Shown: piece after piece, positions 51,298-64,000 of the stretch
Numbering within the stretch: position 1 is the first letter of the stretch
Layout: every line of letters begins with the position of its first letter
Translations under genes and position numbers: made by a program
Assembly: GCF_013112225.1 (NCBI RefSeq)
Contig: NZ_JABFHI010000008.1
Location: 1-64,000 of the forward strand
Reading direction: 5' to 3'
Source: Vreelandella azerica
GTDB taxonomy: Bacteria; Pseudomonadota; Gammaproteobacteria; Pseudomonadales; Halomonadaceae
DNA length: 64,000 nucleotides
The notes under the pieces: model-generated
Seen by the model: only the letters and a program-made list of their open reading frames with translations
Database searches by the model: none
What the model was told of the DNA's origin: nothing

Positions 51298-52322
51298 TTA
51301 GCGATCCAGCGTGCCCGTCTGGTCAGGAACAAACCAGCGCACAGGGCGCATATCCTTTTCGATTAATTCATCGACCTGTAATAGCGTAGCGAAAATCGCC
51401 ATACGCATTGGGATACCGTTGTCTGTCTGGCGGAAAATCGCCAGACGTGGGTCACCGTTCAGATCCACATTTAAATCGTTTGCGCCCGGACGGCTGTCGC
51501 GCGGAAGTGGGTGCATGACTATGGTGCTCTGGCTGCAGCGCTGGTCAAGAAAGTCACGATTGACCATAAAGTCATGTGAAAGCCCCTGAAAGCTTTCATT
51601 CATTTCGTTGGTAAAACGCTCCTTCTGAATTCTTGTGGTGTACACCACGTCCAGATCCGCAAAATTACTGGCCAGCGACTCGCGCTGTTCAACCTGATGC
51701 CCGCGTGAGGTGACTAGGTCAATCAACGCGGTTGGCATTTCAAGGCCTGGCGGAGACACCAGGGTAAAGCGGAGCGGGTCATAAAGGGAAAGAAGTTTGA
51801 TCAAGGAATGCACGGTACGCCCGTACTTCAAATCCCCAGTAAGCAAGATATGCGCACCCTTGAGTGATTTCCCCAGCCGCTGGAATTCTTTATCAATCGT
51901 ATAGAGATCCAGCAGCGCCTGGCTTGGGTGTTCGCCTGGGCCATCACCACCGTTGATGACCGGCACATTGGTTGCTGCTGCAAATTCCGCTACCGAGCCC
52001 TGGTCCGGGTGGCGCATGACAATCGCATCACAGTAGCCACTCATTACCCGGCTGGTGTCGTAAAGCGACTCACCTTTGGCCATGGAAGAGAATGTAAAGC
52101 CCGTGGTATCGCAGACGCTGCCGCCCAAGCGGCAAAGGCTGCGTTGAAGCTCACTCGTGTGCGGGTGCTAGCTTCAAAGAACAGGTTGCCGAGTACTGCG
52201 CCTTCCAGTACCCGCGTCACCTGACGGCGATTGGCGATTGGCTCCATACGCGCAGCGACGCGTAATAGATGATCAACGCTTTCACGGCTTAAAGAATCGA
52301 CGGTTAACAGGTGCTGGCTCAT
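51298..52322 (-). CDS. pyrB: Aspartate carbamoyltransferase catalytic subunit (one frame break)
   Basis: PyrB forms carbamoyl-aspartate, the committed step in pyrimidine synthesis. Active-site blocks: FFEASTRTRVSFNAAFARLGGSV (after repair), GESLYDTSRVM, MRHPDQGSVAEFAA, GDGPGEHPSQALLDLYT and MHPLPRDSR. A GG pair at 52131-52132 (C on minus strand) is one base short; restoring it gives 341 residues. ATG 52322 has GAGG upstream; GTG 52325 is possible. No pyrI or pyrC is adjacent in view. Confidence 0.93.
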
Positions 52323-52472
52323 CACGGACCTCAGGCTGGTTAGGGCGAATAAACAGAGACATTAAACACGTAGGTAGTAGTGTAACTGCCAACCAAGTCA
52401 TCGCCGAAGCGCTTTTCATCCGCTGTGCTTTAATCTGAAAAACCAGGTATTTGAACTTTTTTACAAAGCCTC

Positions 52473-52501
52473 TTGCATCCTCAGCGGTGAGGCCGTAAAG
52501 T
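52473..52501 (+). promoter_or_regulatory. Upstream rRNA operon promoter
   Basis: TTGCAT (52473-52478) and TAAAGT (52496-52501) are separated by 17 bases and followed by ACGCATCCG, a discriminator similar to the second promoter's. The -35 is imperfect, so this promoter is less certain than the one downstream. Confidence 0.5.
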
Positions 52502-52619
52502 ACGCATCCGCTGCCGAGGACGCACAGCGTTACCAGCGGTGAGTGAAGGCAAAAACCTTCAGCTTGTCAGTCAGTTAGCTAGTTTTTAAAACGTCTAACT
52601 TCTTCGCTGAAATCAGCGG

Positions 52620-52647
52620 TTGACAAACACACAGGAATGCGTAGAAT
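52620..52647 (+). promoter_or_regulatory. Main rRNA operon promoter
   Basis: A perfect -35 TTGACA (52620-52625), 16-base spacer and -10 TAGAAT (52642-52647), followed by an ACGCC discriminator. AT-rich sequence upstream could be an UP element. The strand and distance (about 270 bases) to the 16S gene fit an rrn promoter. Confidence 0.75.
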
Positions 52648-52716
52648 ACGCCTTCCTCGCTGAGGCAAGTCATTCAGGTCAACGAATGACAAGGTTTGAT
52701 AACCGCCTCGCGAAAA

Positions 52717-52727
52717 GCTCTTTAAAA
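52717..52727 (+). promoter_or_regulatory. boxA antitermination site in 16S leader
   Basis: GCTCTTTAAAA matches the boxA core that assembles the Nus antitermination complex. Confidence 0.75.
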
Positions 52728-52746
52728 ATTTGATCAGGTAATTCAT

Positions 52747-52771
52747 GTGGGCGCTTGCCGATGAGGGTGAT
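52747..52771 (+). other. RNase III processing stem of pre-16S (5' arm)
   Basis: The leader reads GTGGGCGCTTGCCGATGAGG and is complementary, with few mismatches, to 54461-54486 just after the 16S 3' end. The two arms would form the precursor stem cut by RNase III. Confidence 0.75.
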
Positions 52772-52920
52772 AAATCACCAAATATCAAGGCAAGCGACTC
52801 AGCAAGACAATCTTAAGCCTCGGCCTTCGATTGTGTATTGAATGAATTCGTTTGAACCTTGAGCCAAGTTTGATGCGTTTTTGTTACCTTCGGGTGACAA
52901 GTAAGCATCACAATGATTTT

Positions 52921-54453
<1,533 letters not shown>

Positions 54454-54540
54454 AACGATGCATCATCCCTCGCGGTAAGCGCTCACAATGAATTACCTGA
54501 TCAGATAATAGAGCAAACGGTTTAAGCATGATTTCCTCTT

Positions 54541-54617
<77 letters not shown>

Positions 54618-54727
54618 AATTCCTGCGATACTGCGTTAAAATGCCCCTCGTATAGCAGGCTATACGTCGTCGCATTTTGCCTTGTTTCACAGAAATTGAT
54701 GGCAAGAGGCTAAGTTAGCAAAATAAT

Positions 54728-54803
54728 GGGGCCATAGCTCAGCTGGGAGAGCGCCTGCCTTGCACGCAGGAGGTCAGCGGTTCGATCCCGCTTGGCTCCA
54801 CCA
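54728..54803 (+). tRNA. tRNA-Ala (TGC anticodon)
   Basis: A 76-base tRNA, anticodon TGC, acceptor GGGGCCA paired with TGGCTCC (one G-T pair), T-loop TTCGATC, encoded CCA. It follows tRNA-Ile in the spacer. Confidence 0.97.
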
Positions 54804-54833
54804 TTATTATGGATGTGGAACTGACCTTGTTAG

Positions 54834-54885
54834 GGTCAGCGGTTCGAGCGAAACGTCGCATCGCCCGCTTGGCTCCACCATTATT
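54834..54885 (+). repeat. Partial duplicate of tRNA-Ala 3' half
   Basis: GGTCAGCGGTTCGA (54834-54847) and CCCGCTTGGCTCCACCATTATT (54864-54885) repeat the variable loop, T-arm, acceptor end, CCA and seven bases beyond of the tRNA-Ala just upstream. Between them one T is replaced by 16 bases, GCGAAACGTCGCATCG, which can fold GCGA-AACG-TCGC. It cannot make a tRNA as it lacks the 5' half. The remaining spacer up to 23S holds boxA and a processing arm and no gene. Confidence 0.85.
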
Positions 54886-54978
54886 TATTATGTTAACAAC
54901 CGTTTGTTTATGTTTTGTGACCATTGATAAGTCAAAACGTTATTAATGCGTTGTCTTATCACTGTTCATCGAACAGTC

Positions 54979-54989
54979 GCTCTTTAATA
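54979..54989 (+). promoter_or_regulatory. boxA antitermination site before 23S
   Basis: GCTCTTTAATA matches boxA and lies in the 16S-23S spacer as in other rrn operons. Confidence 0.75.
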
Positions 54990-55152
54990 ATATATCAAGC
55001 TGATAAAAACCTTCTTAAGAGGGTGGTTAATCACATTCTGTGTGACTAACAACACTCTGAGAGGTTTGTACGTAGTAAATTGTTATGTGATACGTCTCAA
55101 GCGTATCCGGCAATCGTTATCATTGCGAACCCCAGACTCCTTCGGGTTATAG

Positions 55153-58041
<2,889 letters not shown>

Positions 58042-58216
58042 ATAACACCCAAGGGGTCTGGTAGCAGTGATAACGATGGCTGAATAAGCCAGCCGGATAC
58101 GCAGAGACGCATCACACGCGCAAAAGCGAAAGCAGGAGCGCGGACAGTTTACAAACACGTACAGCGCAGGCTATCAATTAACTGCCTGCGCATCAGCTTG
58201 ATGTATTACCTGTTAC

Positions 58217-58333
58217 GCCTGACGACTATAGCGAGTGGGAACCACCTGATCCCTTGCCGAACTCAGCAGTGAAACCGCTTAGCGCCGATGGTAGTGTGGG
58301 GTCTCCCCATGCGAGAGTAGGTCATCGTCAGGC
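58217..58333 (+). rRNA. rrf: 5S ribosomal RNA
   Basis: About 117 bases. Closing stem GCCTGACGA pairs perfectly with TCGTCAGGC; inner conserved CCGAACTCAGCAGTGAAACC and GAGAGTAGG are present. Last rRNA of the operon. Confidence 0.96.
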
Positions 58334-58344
58334 ACTTATACCGC

Positions 58345-58374
58345 AAAAAACCCAGCCAATCGGCTGGGTTTTTT
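58345..58374 (+). terminator. rRNA operon terminator
   Basis: A perfect 13-bp stem AAAAAACCCAGCC / GGCTGGGTTTTTT with a four-base loop, 11 bases after 5S. Confidence 0.93.
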
Positions 58375-58404
58375 GTTTGTGTGGCGAATAGCGAAAGGAA
58401 AATA

Positions 58405-58461
58405 GGGGTCTCTCCATGGAGAGGCTCGGCAGCCCGGCGCCGTCCTCGTCAGGCACTTATA
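58405..58461 (+). repeat. Degenerate second copy of the 5S rRNA 3' end
   Basis: GGGGTCTCTCCATG (58405-58418) resembles GGGGTCTCCCCATG of 5S, and TCGTCAGGCACTTATA (58446-58461) is identical to the real 5S end plus seven flanking bases (58325-58340). The middle is diverged. It looks like the relic of a second 5S gene beyond the terminator. Confidence 0.75.
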
Positions 58462-58464
58462 TAG

Positions 58465-58497
58465 AAACGCCCCATGCACACTGTTCATGGGGCGTTT
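58465..58497. terminator. Second terminator, shared with the convergent SDR gene
   Basis: Stem AAACGCCCCATG / CATGGGGCGTTT with a nine-base loop, ending in TTTT on the plus strand; A residues on the other side let it serve the minus strand gene too. Confidence 0.85.
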
Positions 58498-58507
58498 TGC
58501 TGTAGAT

Positions 58508-59251
58508 TCACCACTCGATGGACTCGCCAGCCCAATCCCAGAAGCTACCAGTATCATCAGGTGTGCGTTGAGACATGACGTTCAGTAGGCTTTCTGCCAC
58601 AAAATCAGGCGTAAACAGCTTATTTTCTGGAACACGCCCTTGAAAGGGCTTGGAAAGCCCAGTATCCGTGGTGCCTGGATGCAAGCTAAGGACAATAGAC
58701 TGCTTGTTTAGCCGTTTAAGCTCAATCGACAATGTCTTCATTAACATGTTGTGGGCTGACTTGCTGGCACGATAGCTGTACCAACCTCCAAAGCCATTAT
58801 CGCCAATAGACCCCACGCGCGCTGACAGGCTGCCAATCACAACAGGATGCTTGCCTTGCAAGGAACGCTTGATAGCGGCCAACAACAAGGCGGGGGTGGC
58901 CGCATTGATATGCATGACCTTGGCAAAATGATCGGCGTCGATGTCGTTCATACGCTTTTCAGGCGCGATACTATTAGCGTCATCGTGAAGAATGCCGATG
59001 GCGTTAAACACCAAGTGAACGGGTTGTTTATCGAGGTGCTGTTGAAGAGCGATACGCCCGCTTTCCTGACTAACATCCGCCGTCAATGTTTCGATACGCG
59101 GATCAGCAAATTCAAGTGATGAACGACTGACCGCAATAATACGTGAAGGTCGCTGTGAAGCAGATAAAGCCTTGACCACTGCCTGACCAATACCGCCACC
59201 AGCGCCAACCACTACAGCCGTAAACGCATCAGGTAAATGGGGCAATAACAT
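58508..59251 (-). CDS. Short-chain dehydrogenase/reductase, CsgA/sniffer-like
   Basis: An NAD(P)-dependent classical SDR. The cofactor loop is VVVGAGGGIGQAV near residue 14; the catalytic serine is in IGSLSARVGS and the Tyr/Lys in YSYRASKSAHN near residue 158. The HPGTTDTGLSKPF segment after it resembles the C-factor/sniffer group. Length is 247 residues. The substrate cannot be inferred. It stands alone between rRNA and flagellar genes. Confidence 0.85.
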   Translation of the reverse strand: MLLPHLPDAFTAVVVGAGGGIGQAVVKALSASQRPSRIIAVSRSSLEFADPRIETLTADVSQESGRIALQQHLDKQPVHLVFNAIGILHDDANSIAPEKRMNDIDADHFAKVMHINAATPALLLAAIKRSLQGKHPVVIGSLSARVGSIGDNGFGGWYSYRASKSAHNMLMKTLSIELKRLNKQSIVLSLHPGTTDTGLSKPFQGRVPENKLFTPDFVAESLLNVMSQRTPDDTGSFWDWAGESIEW

Positions 59252-59353
59252 GAGGGACTCCAGAACAGAGGATGATCCCCTATTGAAGCCTTTTGTATAA
59301 TGATTGTCTATGTTTAATAGAGATATTTGTGAGGCAGGTGTGATGTCGGAGCA

Positions 59354-59803
59354 TCAAGCTGAAGCATTGATACGACCAGGCTGAGCACTATTGCGGCCAT
59401 CGGGTTTATAGAGTGTCTTTTCAGCAATTTGGCGAATATAGTCAAGCATTTGCTGGTTGTGTTTCATACGTAAAGAGAGCATCTGCCCGGTCAGGTCATT
59501 CATACGCGCTACGCGTTCACTTTTGATCAGAAGGCTTTGCCAGTCATCCTGGCAGTTGGCATCCTGAGATGCCTGTTTGGCGCCAGCGTGACCATTAGGA
59601 TAACCCAGACGCTTTTGTACATCGCGGCGTAGTGCTTCCATCTTATCCAATTCAGCGAGCAGTAACTGTTTCTCTTCCGCTAGGTGTGCCAACGCCTCAC
59701 CATCGATATCACCTTGAGTAAGGAGTTGCTGCTCCTGTTCCATCAAGCTGATCAGGTGATCCATACGTGTTTGCTGTGTCGCGAGAAGGCGTGAAAGGCT
59801 CAT
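59354..59803 (-). CDS. flgN: Flagella synthesis protein FlgN
   Basis: FlgN is the cytosolic chaperone for hook-associated proteins FlgK and FlgL. The 149-residue, nearly all-helical protein matches the family in pattern (SLMEQEQQLLTQGDIDGEALAHLAEEKQLLLAELDKME; C-terminal NDLTGQMLSLRMKHNQQ). Start ATG 59803 follows GAGGAAA. FlgN is weakly conserved; the call leans on location after flgM. Confidence 0.8.
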   Translation of the reverse strand: MSLSRLLATQQTRMDHLISLMEQEQQLLTQGDIDGEALAHLAEEKQLLLAELDKMEALRRDVQKRLGYPNGHAGAKQASQDANCQDDWQSLLIKSERVARMNDLTGQMLSLRMKHNQQMLDYIRQIAEKTLYKPDGRNSAQPGRINASA

Positions 59804-59841
59804 CAATATTTCCTCACAGGCATTACCCTCACAGATAGTTC

Positions 59842-60105
59842 TCAGACATCAAGCTTTGACAGTAAGCCATCAGCAATACGTTCTGGGTTAATTTCCATGC
59901 GACCCTCGCGAATAGCTGTGCGAATTTCATCCACTTTGGCACTGTCAATATCCTGGGATTCATCCATGCTTTGCTGGCTCAGCCGGGTTTCAGACGTTGC
60001 CGCAGCGCTGGAATCGGTCGTTTTCTGCATTTGCGCTCGCTGCGCATCATCGCGCTGCTGGGCCTGGTTAGGGCGCAAAAGCGAATTTAATGTGTCAATT
60101 TTCAC
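59842..60105 (-). CDS. flgM: Anti-sigma-28 factor FlgM
   Basis: FlgM binds and inhibits the flagellar sigma factor FliA until the hook is finished, then is exported. The short protein starts with KIDTLNSLLRP, and the C-terminal VDEIRTAIREGRMEINPERIADGLL is the FliA-binding helix region. GTG 60105 is preferred as start: GGAGG lies eight bases upstream, and the family begins MKID; the longer upstream ATG options lack support. It has 87 residues. Confidence 0.87.
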   Translation of the reverse strand: MKIDTLNSLLRPNQAQQRDDAQRAQMQKTTDSSAAATSETRLSQQSMDESQDIDSAKVDEIRTAIREGRMEINPERIADGLLSKLDV

Positions 60106-60191
60106 GTTGCTTGCCTCCATCAACATGGGTAGGCGGTGATGCGCCAATGATACAACTATCGGCACACATCAAAAAAACTTTAGCACTCAGG

Positions 60192-60860
60192 TTAGAAATC
60201 AATCATCAAAAGTCCATCCCCCACGACACGCGCTTCAAGAATATTCCGGGAGCCAAAACGAACGCGTATGCGCTCGCCTTCAGCACCATTGTCCATGGCT
60301 TCACCTTCGCGGGAAACCTGAAACGCATTACCTTGAGCAATAACGTTCACCCGTTGGCCACGCTTTATCAGTAAAGGTGCTTGAATATCATGAGGTTGAA
60401 GTGTACTGCCACGACGGATAGGCCGACGGGCGATCTTGCCAATAATCTCTTGGGGGTCCGTTATGGTGCGGGATGCAAGATCTCCAAGATTGCCCTGTTG
60501 CTGACCAAGCATAGCTGCATTGATCGTCGCGCCACGGGGAATATCTTGGGCAGCCACGGCATATTCGCCGATAACATCAACGGTTGCCTGCAGATAGCGC
60601 ACCTGACGCTGATTTTCACCACAACGCACACCCACGTTGACGCGCCCCAGCGGTGACTGATCAGCATTTGGCAAAAACGGTTCGGGATCAATACAAACGG
60701 ATAAGTGCGGCGAAGAGGGGCGTAATTCGATGACCACCTCTTCACCTAGCGCCTGAGTCTGCTCATATAAAAATTGCTGCACACGTTGGGTGAGCGTCTG
60801 GTCGTCAGCCTGTACCGCCATGGGGGCCAGTGTCAGAGCCAGCCCGGCTGTAAGCAGCAT
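60192..60860 (-). CDS. flgA: Flagellar P-ring assembly chaperone FlgA
   Basis: FlgA acts in the periplasm to help FlgI form the P ring. The N terminus is a signal peptide (MLLTAGLALTLAPMAVQA). Two SAF-like segments follow: AAQDIPRGATINAAML and RRPIRRGSTLQPHDI, then VRVRFGSRNILEARVVGDGLL-like sequence close to the end. Length is 222 residues. It is divergent from flgB, the standard arrangement. Confidence 0.93.
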   Translation of the reverse strand: MLLTAGLALTLAPMAVQADDQTLTQRVQQFLYEQTQALGEEVVIELRPSSPHLSVCIDPEPFLPNADQSPLGRVNVGVRCGENQRQVRYLQATVDVIGEYAVAAQDIPRGATINAAMLGQQQGNLGDLASRTITDPQEIIGKIARRPIRRGSTLQPHDIQAPLLIKRGQRVNVIAQGNAFQVSREGEAMDNGAEGERIRVRFGSRNILEARVVGDGLLMIDF

Positions 60861-61094
60861 ACGGCTGTACCGCCGGATGGAATGCAGCCCATCAAAAGAG
60901 CGTTGAGCATAGAAGCCTGCAAAGTGAGTGAAGCGGTCAGAGGCTTTAGAGTTTACGCAATGAACTCAGCGGCATCAGCAGAAATACAGGGCGAAAAAAC
61001 GGCTGTTCTCTGCTTTAGGCTGACGACCGCACGGGTATTCTTCATGCTGATAAATTTTTTCTTTTTTAACATTTCGCACAGTGCGAGGTTAGGC

Positions 61095-61526
61095 ATGATT
61101 GATCAGCTTGAATCTGCCTTTAATTATCATCAGCAGGCACTAGGCTTGCGTCACGCCCGTCATGAAGTCTTGGCAGCGAATATTGCTAATGCCGATACGC
61201 CTAATTACAAGGCGCGTGATATTGATTTTAGCAGTGAGCTAAAGCGTGCTGTGGACAGCGGTGTGCAGGCATCCCAGGGGCAAGGTGGTCTAGCATTGGC
61301 ATTGACCTCACAGCGTCATTTGCCGGGCCAAGGGCCTGCGATGAGCGGCGCAAATAATCTTGATCTTCTCTACCGTGTGCCTGATCAACCCAGTCTGGAC
61401 GGTAACACGGTTGATATGGATGAAGAGCGCACTCAGTTTGCCGATAACGCCGTCCGCTATCGAGTTGCGCTTTCCATGATGAATAGCCGCATTCAGGGGC
61501 TGAAAAACGCCATGCAGCCAGAATAA
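61095..61526 (+). CDS. flgB: Flagellar basal-body rod protein FlgB
   Basis: FlgB is the most proximal rod subunit. The N-terminal helix motif ANIANADTPNYKARDIDF is the rod/hook family signature; the C-terminal helix RYRVALSMMNSRIQGLKNAM pairs with it in assembly. ATG 61095 (MIDQLESAFNYHQQ) follows GAGG; open sequence upstream in frame has no homology. It is 143 residues. The 230-base gap before it should hold the promoter; I could not confirm a sigma-54 or sigma-28 site. Confidence 0.95.
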   Translation: MIDQLESAFNYHQQALGLRHARHEVLAANIANADTPNYKARDIDFSSELKRAVDSGVQASQGQGGLALALTSQRHLPGQGPAMSGANNLDLLYRVPDQPSLDGNTVDMDEERTQFADNAVRYRVALSMMNSRIQGLKNAMQPE

Positions 61527-61544
61527 TCAGGAGCACCTATCACC

Positions 61545-61949
61545 ATGTTTTCTGCCTTCGACATTTCAGGCTCGGCCATGCAAGCACAATCCCAGCGCAT
61601 GAACGTGACAGCGAGTAACCTTGCTAACGCCGACAGTATTGCTGGGCCGGAGGGTGAAACCTATCGCGCCAAGCAGGTGATGTTTGAAACCCAGGCACAA
61701 AATAGCCGCTATGGGGTTGGCGGCGTGCGGGTCACTGAAGTGGTGGAAGACGACTCTCCCCTGCGTCGCGAGTATTTGCCTAACCACCCGGCGGCTGACG
61801 AAGAAGGTTATGTGACCAAACCCAACGTTGAGCCGGCCCATGAAATGGTCAATATGATTTCAGCCTCGCGCTCTTATCAAGCCAATGTAGAAGTTTTCAA
61901 TACCAGCAAACAGTTACTGATGCAGACGCTGACGCTGGGTCAGGGGTAA
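61545..61949 (+). CDS. flgC: Flagellar basal-body rod protein FlgC
   Basis: A rod subunit of 134 residues. N-terminal SQRMNVTASNLANADSI and C-terminal MVNMISASRSYQANVEVFNTSKQLLMQTL are the diagnostic segments. ATG 61545 follows AGGAG; it is 18 bases after flgB. Confidence 0.96.
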   Translation: MFSAFDISGSAMQAQSQRMNVTASNLANADSIAGPEGETYRAKQVMFETQAQNSRYGVGGVRVTEVVEDDSPLRREYLPNHPAADEEGYVTKPNVEPAHEMVNMISASRSYQANVEVFNTSKQLLMQTLTLGQG

Positions 61950-61952
61950 ACC

Positions 61953-62645
61953 ATGATAGACGGTATTAATCCAGCCACGCTCAGCAATATCAATGGCGGT
62001 GGAGCCAAGTTAAGTGAAAGCGAATCTGACGAGCTGCGTCAGAGTTTCCTGACCCTGTTGATTACCCAACTAGAGAATCAGGACCCACTGAACCCGTTGG
62101 AAAATGCGGAAATGACCTCTCAGCTGGCTCAGATCAATACCGTCAGCGGTATCGAACAGCTTAACGAGACATTGCAAGGCATCACCCAGCAGATGGATGC
62201 CGGTAAGATGCTTCAGGCCTCTGGCCTGATCGGCAATGCGGTGTTGGTGCCGGGTAACAGCGTCAAGGTCAGCAATAACGAGGATGGTTCCGCCAATGCC
62301 ACGCCTTTTGGCGTTGAATTGGATCAGCCTGCCCAGCGCCTTGAGATTACGGTACGCAGCCAGGGCGGTGAAGTGGTTTATACCGAGCAGGTTGAGAACG
62401 TTAATGCGGGTGTCCAGTCGTTCAGCTGGGATGGCTTGAATAGCGATGGTGAACCACTACCGCCAGGGGATTATCGGGTCAGTCTGAATGCGATTGATAG
62501 CGAAGGCGAGGAGATGGATTCACAGGCTCTTAACTATGCGCTGGTGCAAGGTGTTTCACCCGCTGAAAGTAATGGCGAAGTGCGTCTTGATCTCGGTGCC
62601 GTCTACGGTCAGGTAGGCCTGGAACAGATCAAGCAGATTCTTTGA
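61953..62645 (+). CDS. flgD: Hook assembly scaffold protein FlgD
   Basis: FlgD caps the growing hook and is displaced on completion. The N-terminal FLTLLITQLENQDPLNPLENAEMTSQLAQI is the family signature; the C-terminal half has a FnIII/Tudor-like region with SWDGLNSDGEPLPPGDY. Length is 230 residues. Start 61953 is three bases past flgC. Confidence 0.96.
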   Translation: MIDGINPATLSNINGGGAKLSESESDELRQSFLTLLITQLENQDPLNPLENAEMTSQLAQINTVSGIEQLNETLQGITQQMDAGKMLQASGLIGNAVLVPGNSVKVSNNEDGSANATPFGVELDQPAQRLEITVRSQGGEVVYTEQVENVNAGVQSFSWDGLNSDGEPLPPGDYRVSLNAIDSEGEEMDSQALNYALVQGVSPAESNGEVRLDLGAVYGQVGLEQIKQIL

Positions 62646-62732
62646 ATTTTTAGTTATCTATAAACATTAAGTCAAAGACGTTTTTAACAATAAAGACGTT
62701 TTAGACAATCAGGCTTTGGTGAGGAAACAACG

Positions 62733-64000
62733 ATGTCATTTACAACCGCAGTGGCAGGCCTTAACGCCCAATCAGATAAGCTGAATTCAGCGGGTAATAA
62801 TATCGCCAACTCGCAGACGCGAGGCTATAAAAGCTCTGACGTGCTGTTTGCCGATGTGTTTGCGGCGTCCAGAGGGATTGGTGTGCGGGTTTCGGATGTA
62901 CGCCAGGACTTTACTCAAGGAAGTATCGAAAATACCGGGCGTAACCTGGACTTGGCGATTGCCGGTGACGGCTTCTATCGCTTGGAACGTCCCACAGGTG
63001 AAGTTGGCTATTCGCGTAACGGCGAGTTCAGCATTACGGCCACTGGCGATATCGTCAATGCCCAGGGCGATAAGCTGATGGGTTATGGTATGGACGAGGG
63101 TGTCACTGAAGATTCTGGTGACGAGCTAGCCTTTCCATTTTCAAATGTCGTCGTAGGCGGCGCACCGCAGCCGCTAAACGTGCCTGCCGATGATATCCCT
63201 GCTCAAGCGACGGCAGAAGTCAATGCTTTGCTGAACCTGGATGCAGCGGTGACAGCCGGGACAGATCTTAGTACGACAGAATTAGATGATGGCACAGAAG
63301 TAGATTATCACTTCTCCAATAACTTTACCGCTTATGATTCTTTAGGTAATGCCATCAACGTTGCTACCTATTTCGAAAGGGTGGGTGCGGGCAATCAGTG
63401 GGATGTCACCGTTGTTTCCCCTGATGAAGATGGCGATACAGGGGTAAGAGGAACGTTTAATTTAACCTTTGATACAAACGGTAGATTGCAAGTAGATGCC
63501 GATGGCGTGGTTACCGGTGTTGGAGGTGCGGACGCTGAACCTGACGGCGCCAGTGCTCTAGTTGACATCCCCGGTGGTACTGACGCTGGCCCTGACTTCC
63601 CCGTTGAGTTTCTTTTTGATGGTACCACCCAGTACGCCGCTGACTCCCTTCAGAAAGAGCTGAATCAGGATGGCTTCACTTCAGGTGCCCTGGCAGGTAT
63701 TACCGTCACCGAAGATGGTCAGATCCAGCGTAATTTTACCAACGGCGAGACTCGCGCTGCGGGGCAAATCGCCTTGGCCAGCTTTCGTAATGAAGAAGGC
63801 CTGAATCCGATTGGTAATAACTTGTGGTCCGCCACCAATGCGTCGGGCCTTGAAAACCTGGGTGCGCCGGGTGCAGGCAGTTTTGGTCAGATTCAAGCAG
63901 AAGCCATCGAAGCCTCCAACGTGGATCTGGCCAGTGAGCTGGTTGATACCATTGTTGCCCAGCGCGCCTATCAGGCGAACTCCAATACCATCAGTACCCA
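62733..64000 (+). CDS. flgE: Flagellar hook protein FlgE (cut by window edge)
   Basis: FlgE polymerises into the flagellar hook. Starting at ATG 62733 after GAGG, the N terminus MSFTTAVAGLNAQSDKLNSA continues NNIANSQTRGYKSSDVLFADV. NTGRNLDLAIAGDGFY marks domain start, and the C-terminal VDLASELVDTIVAQRAYQANS is present before the window ends. At least 422 residues are visible; the stop is outside. Follows flgD after 87 bases. Confidence 0.95.
   Translation, partial: MSFTTAVAGLNAQSDKLNSAGNNIANSQTRGYKSSDVLFADVFAASRGIGVRVSDVRQDFTQGSIENTGRNLDLAIAGDGFYRLERPTGEVGYSRNGEFSITATGDIVNAQGDKLMGYGMDEGVTEDSGDELAFPFSNVVVGGAPQPLNVPADDIPAQATAEVNALLNLDAAVTAGTDLSTTELDDGTEVDYHFSNNFTAYDSLGNAINVATYFERVGAGNQWDVTVVSPDEDGDTGVRGTFNLTFDTNGRLQVDADGVVTGVGGADAEPDGASALVDIPGGTDAGPDFPVEFLFDGTTQYAADSLQKELNQDGFTSGALAGITVTEDGQIQRNFTNGETRAAGQIALASFRNEEGLNPIGNNLWSATNASGLENLGAPGAGSFGQIQAEAIEASNVDLASELVDTIVAQRAYQANSNTIST

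Noticed and set aside
60861..61094. Sigma-54 or sigma-28 promoter before flgB
   Set aside because: I looked for GG-N10-GC and TAAA-N15-GCCGATAA patterns; the nearest GG/GC pair has wrong spacing, so no site is reported.

Overview
The window comes from the replication-origin region of a gammaproteobacterial chromosome, most likely Halomonas or a close relative in the Halomonadaceae. The clues are the Halomonas-like 16S rRNA, the order dnaA-dnaN-recF-gyrB beside DnaA boxes and parS sites, and the moderately high GC housekeeping genes. The genus call is inference from sequence feel, not from a database search.

Layout. Positions 1-6.7 kb hold an origin-like cluster of five DnaA boxes, then dnaA, dnaN, recF and gyrB, with four perfect 16-bp parS sites between 3.45 and 7.39 kb. 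Next come gmhB and glyQS (minus strand), then a large cell-envelope locus (10.6-33.3 kb). Its outer parts make the LPS inner core: hldD, waaF and an OpgB-like phosphoglycerol transferase on the left; kdkA, a GT9 heptosyltransferase, hldE and waaA on the right. Between them lies an O-antigen/exopolysaccharide cassette: ligase, several glycosyltransferases, Wzx-like flippase, Wzz, Wzy, an Alg14/Alg13-like pair and a WcaJ-like priming transferase. Two of its key genes are split by insertion sequences: the flippase by an IS630-family element (TA duplication) and the priming transferase by an IS3-family element (TAT duplication). Transposase fragments lie nearby.

From 33 to 52 kb is conserved housekeeping: rpiA/ilvA, a 32-codon membrane-protein ORF, fthC-ssrS(6S RNA)-zapA, ygfB-pepP-ubiH-ubiI, gpmI-envC-ctpA, yibN-secB-rsmE-cvfB-gshB-yqgE-ruvX and pyrB. 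A complete rRNA operon follows (16S, tRNA-Ile, tRNA-Ala, 23S, 5S) with tandem promoters, boxA sites and processing stems. It carries two odd partial duplications: a tRNA-Ala 3' half and a 5S tail. The right end has an SDR gene and flagellar genes flgN-flgM-flgA, divergent from flgBCDE, which runs off the edge.

A dominant technical feature is 25 single-base frame breaks between 0.6 and 52.2 kb, mostly shortened homopolymers. Many are in genes the cell cannot lose (dnaA, dnaN, gyrB, glyQ, waaA-pathway genes). Restoring one base per break returns full-length proteins whose lengths come out as whole codons. I therefore treat them as assembly errors and annotate the genes as whole CDSs. The two IS insertions are different: they are genuine, with clean target duplications. 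I did not identify a clearly new biological system; the most interesting items are the parS sites inside recF, the double IS inactivation of one polysaccharide pathway, and the rRNA-operon duplications.
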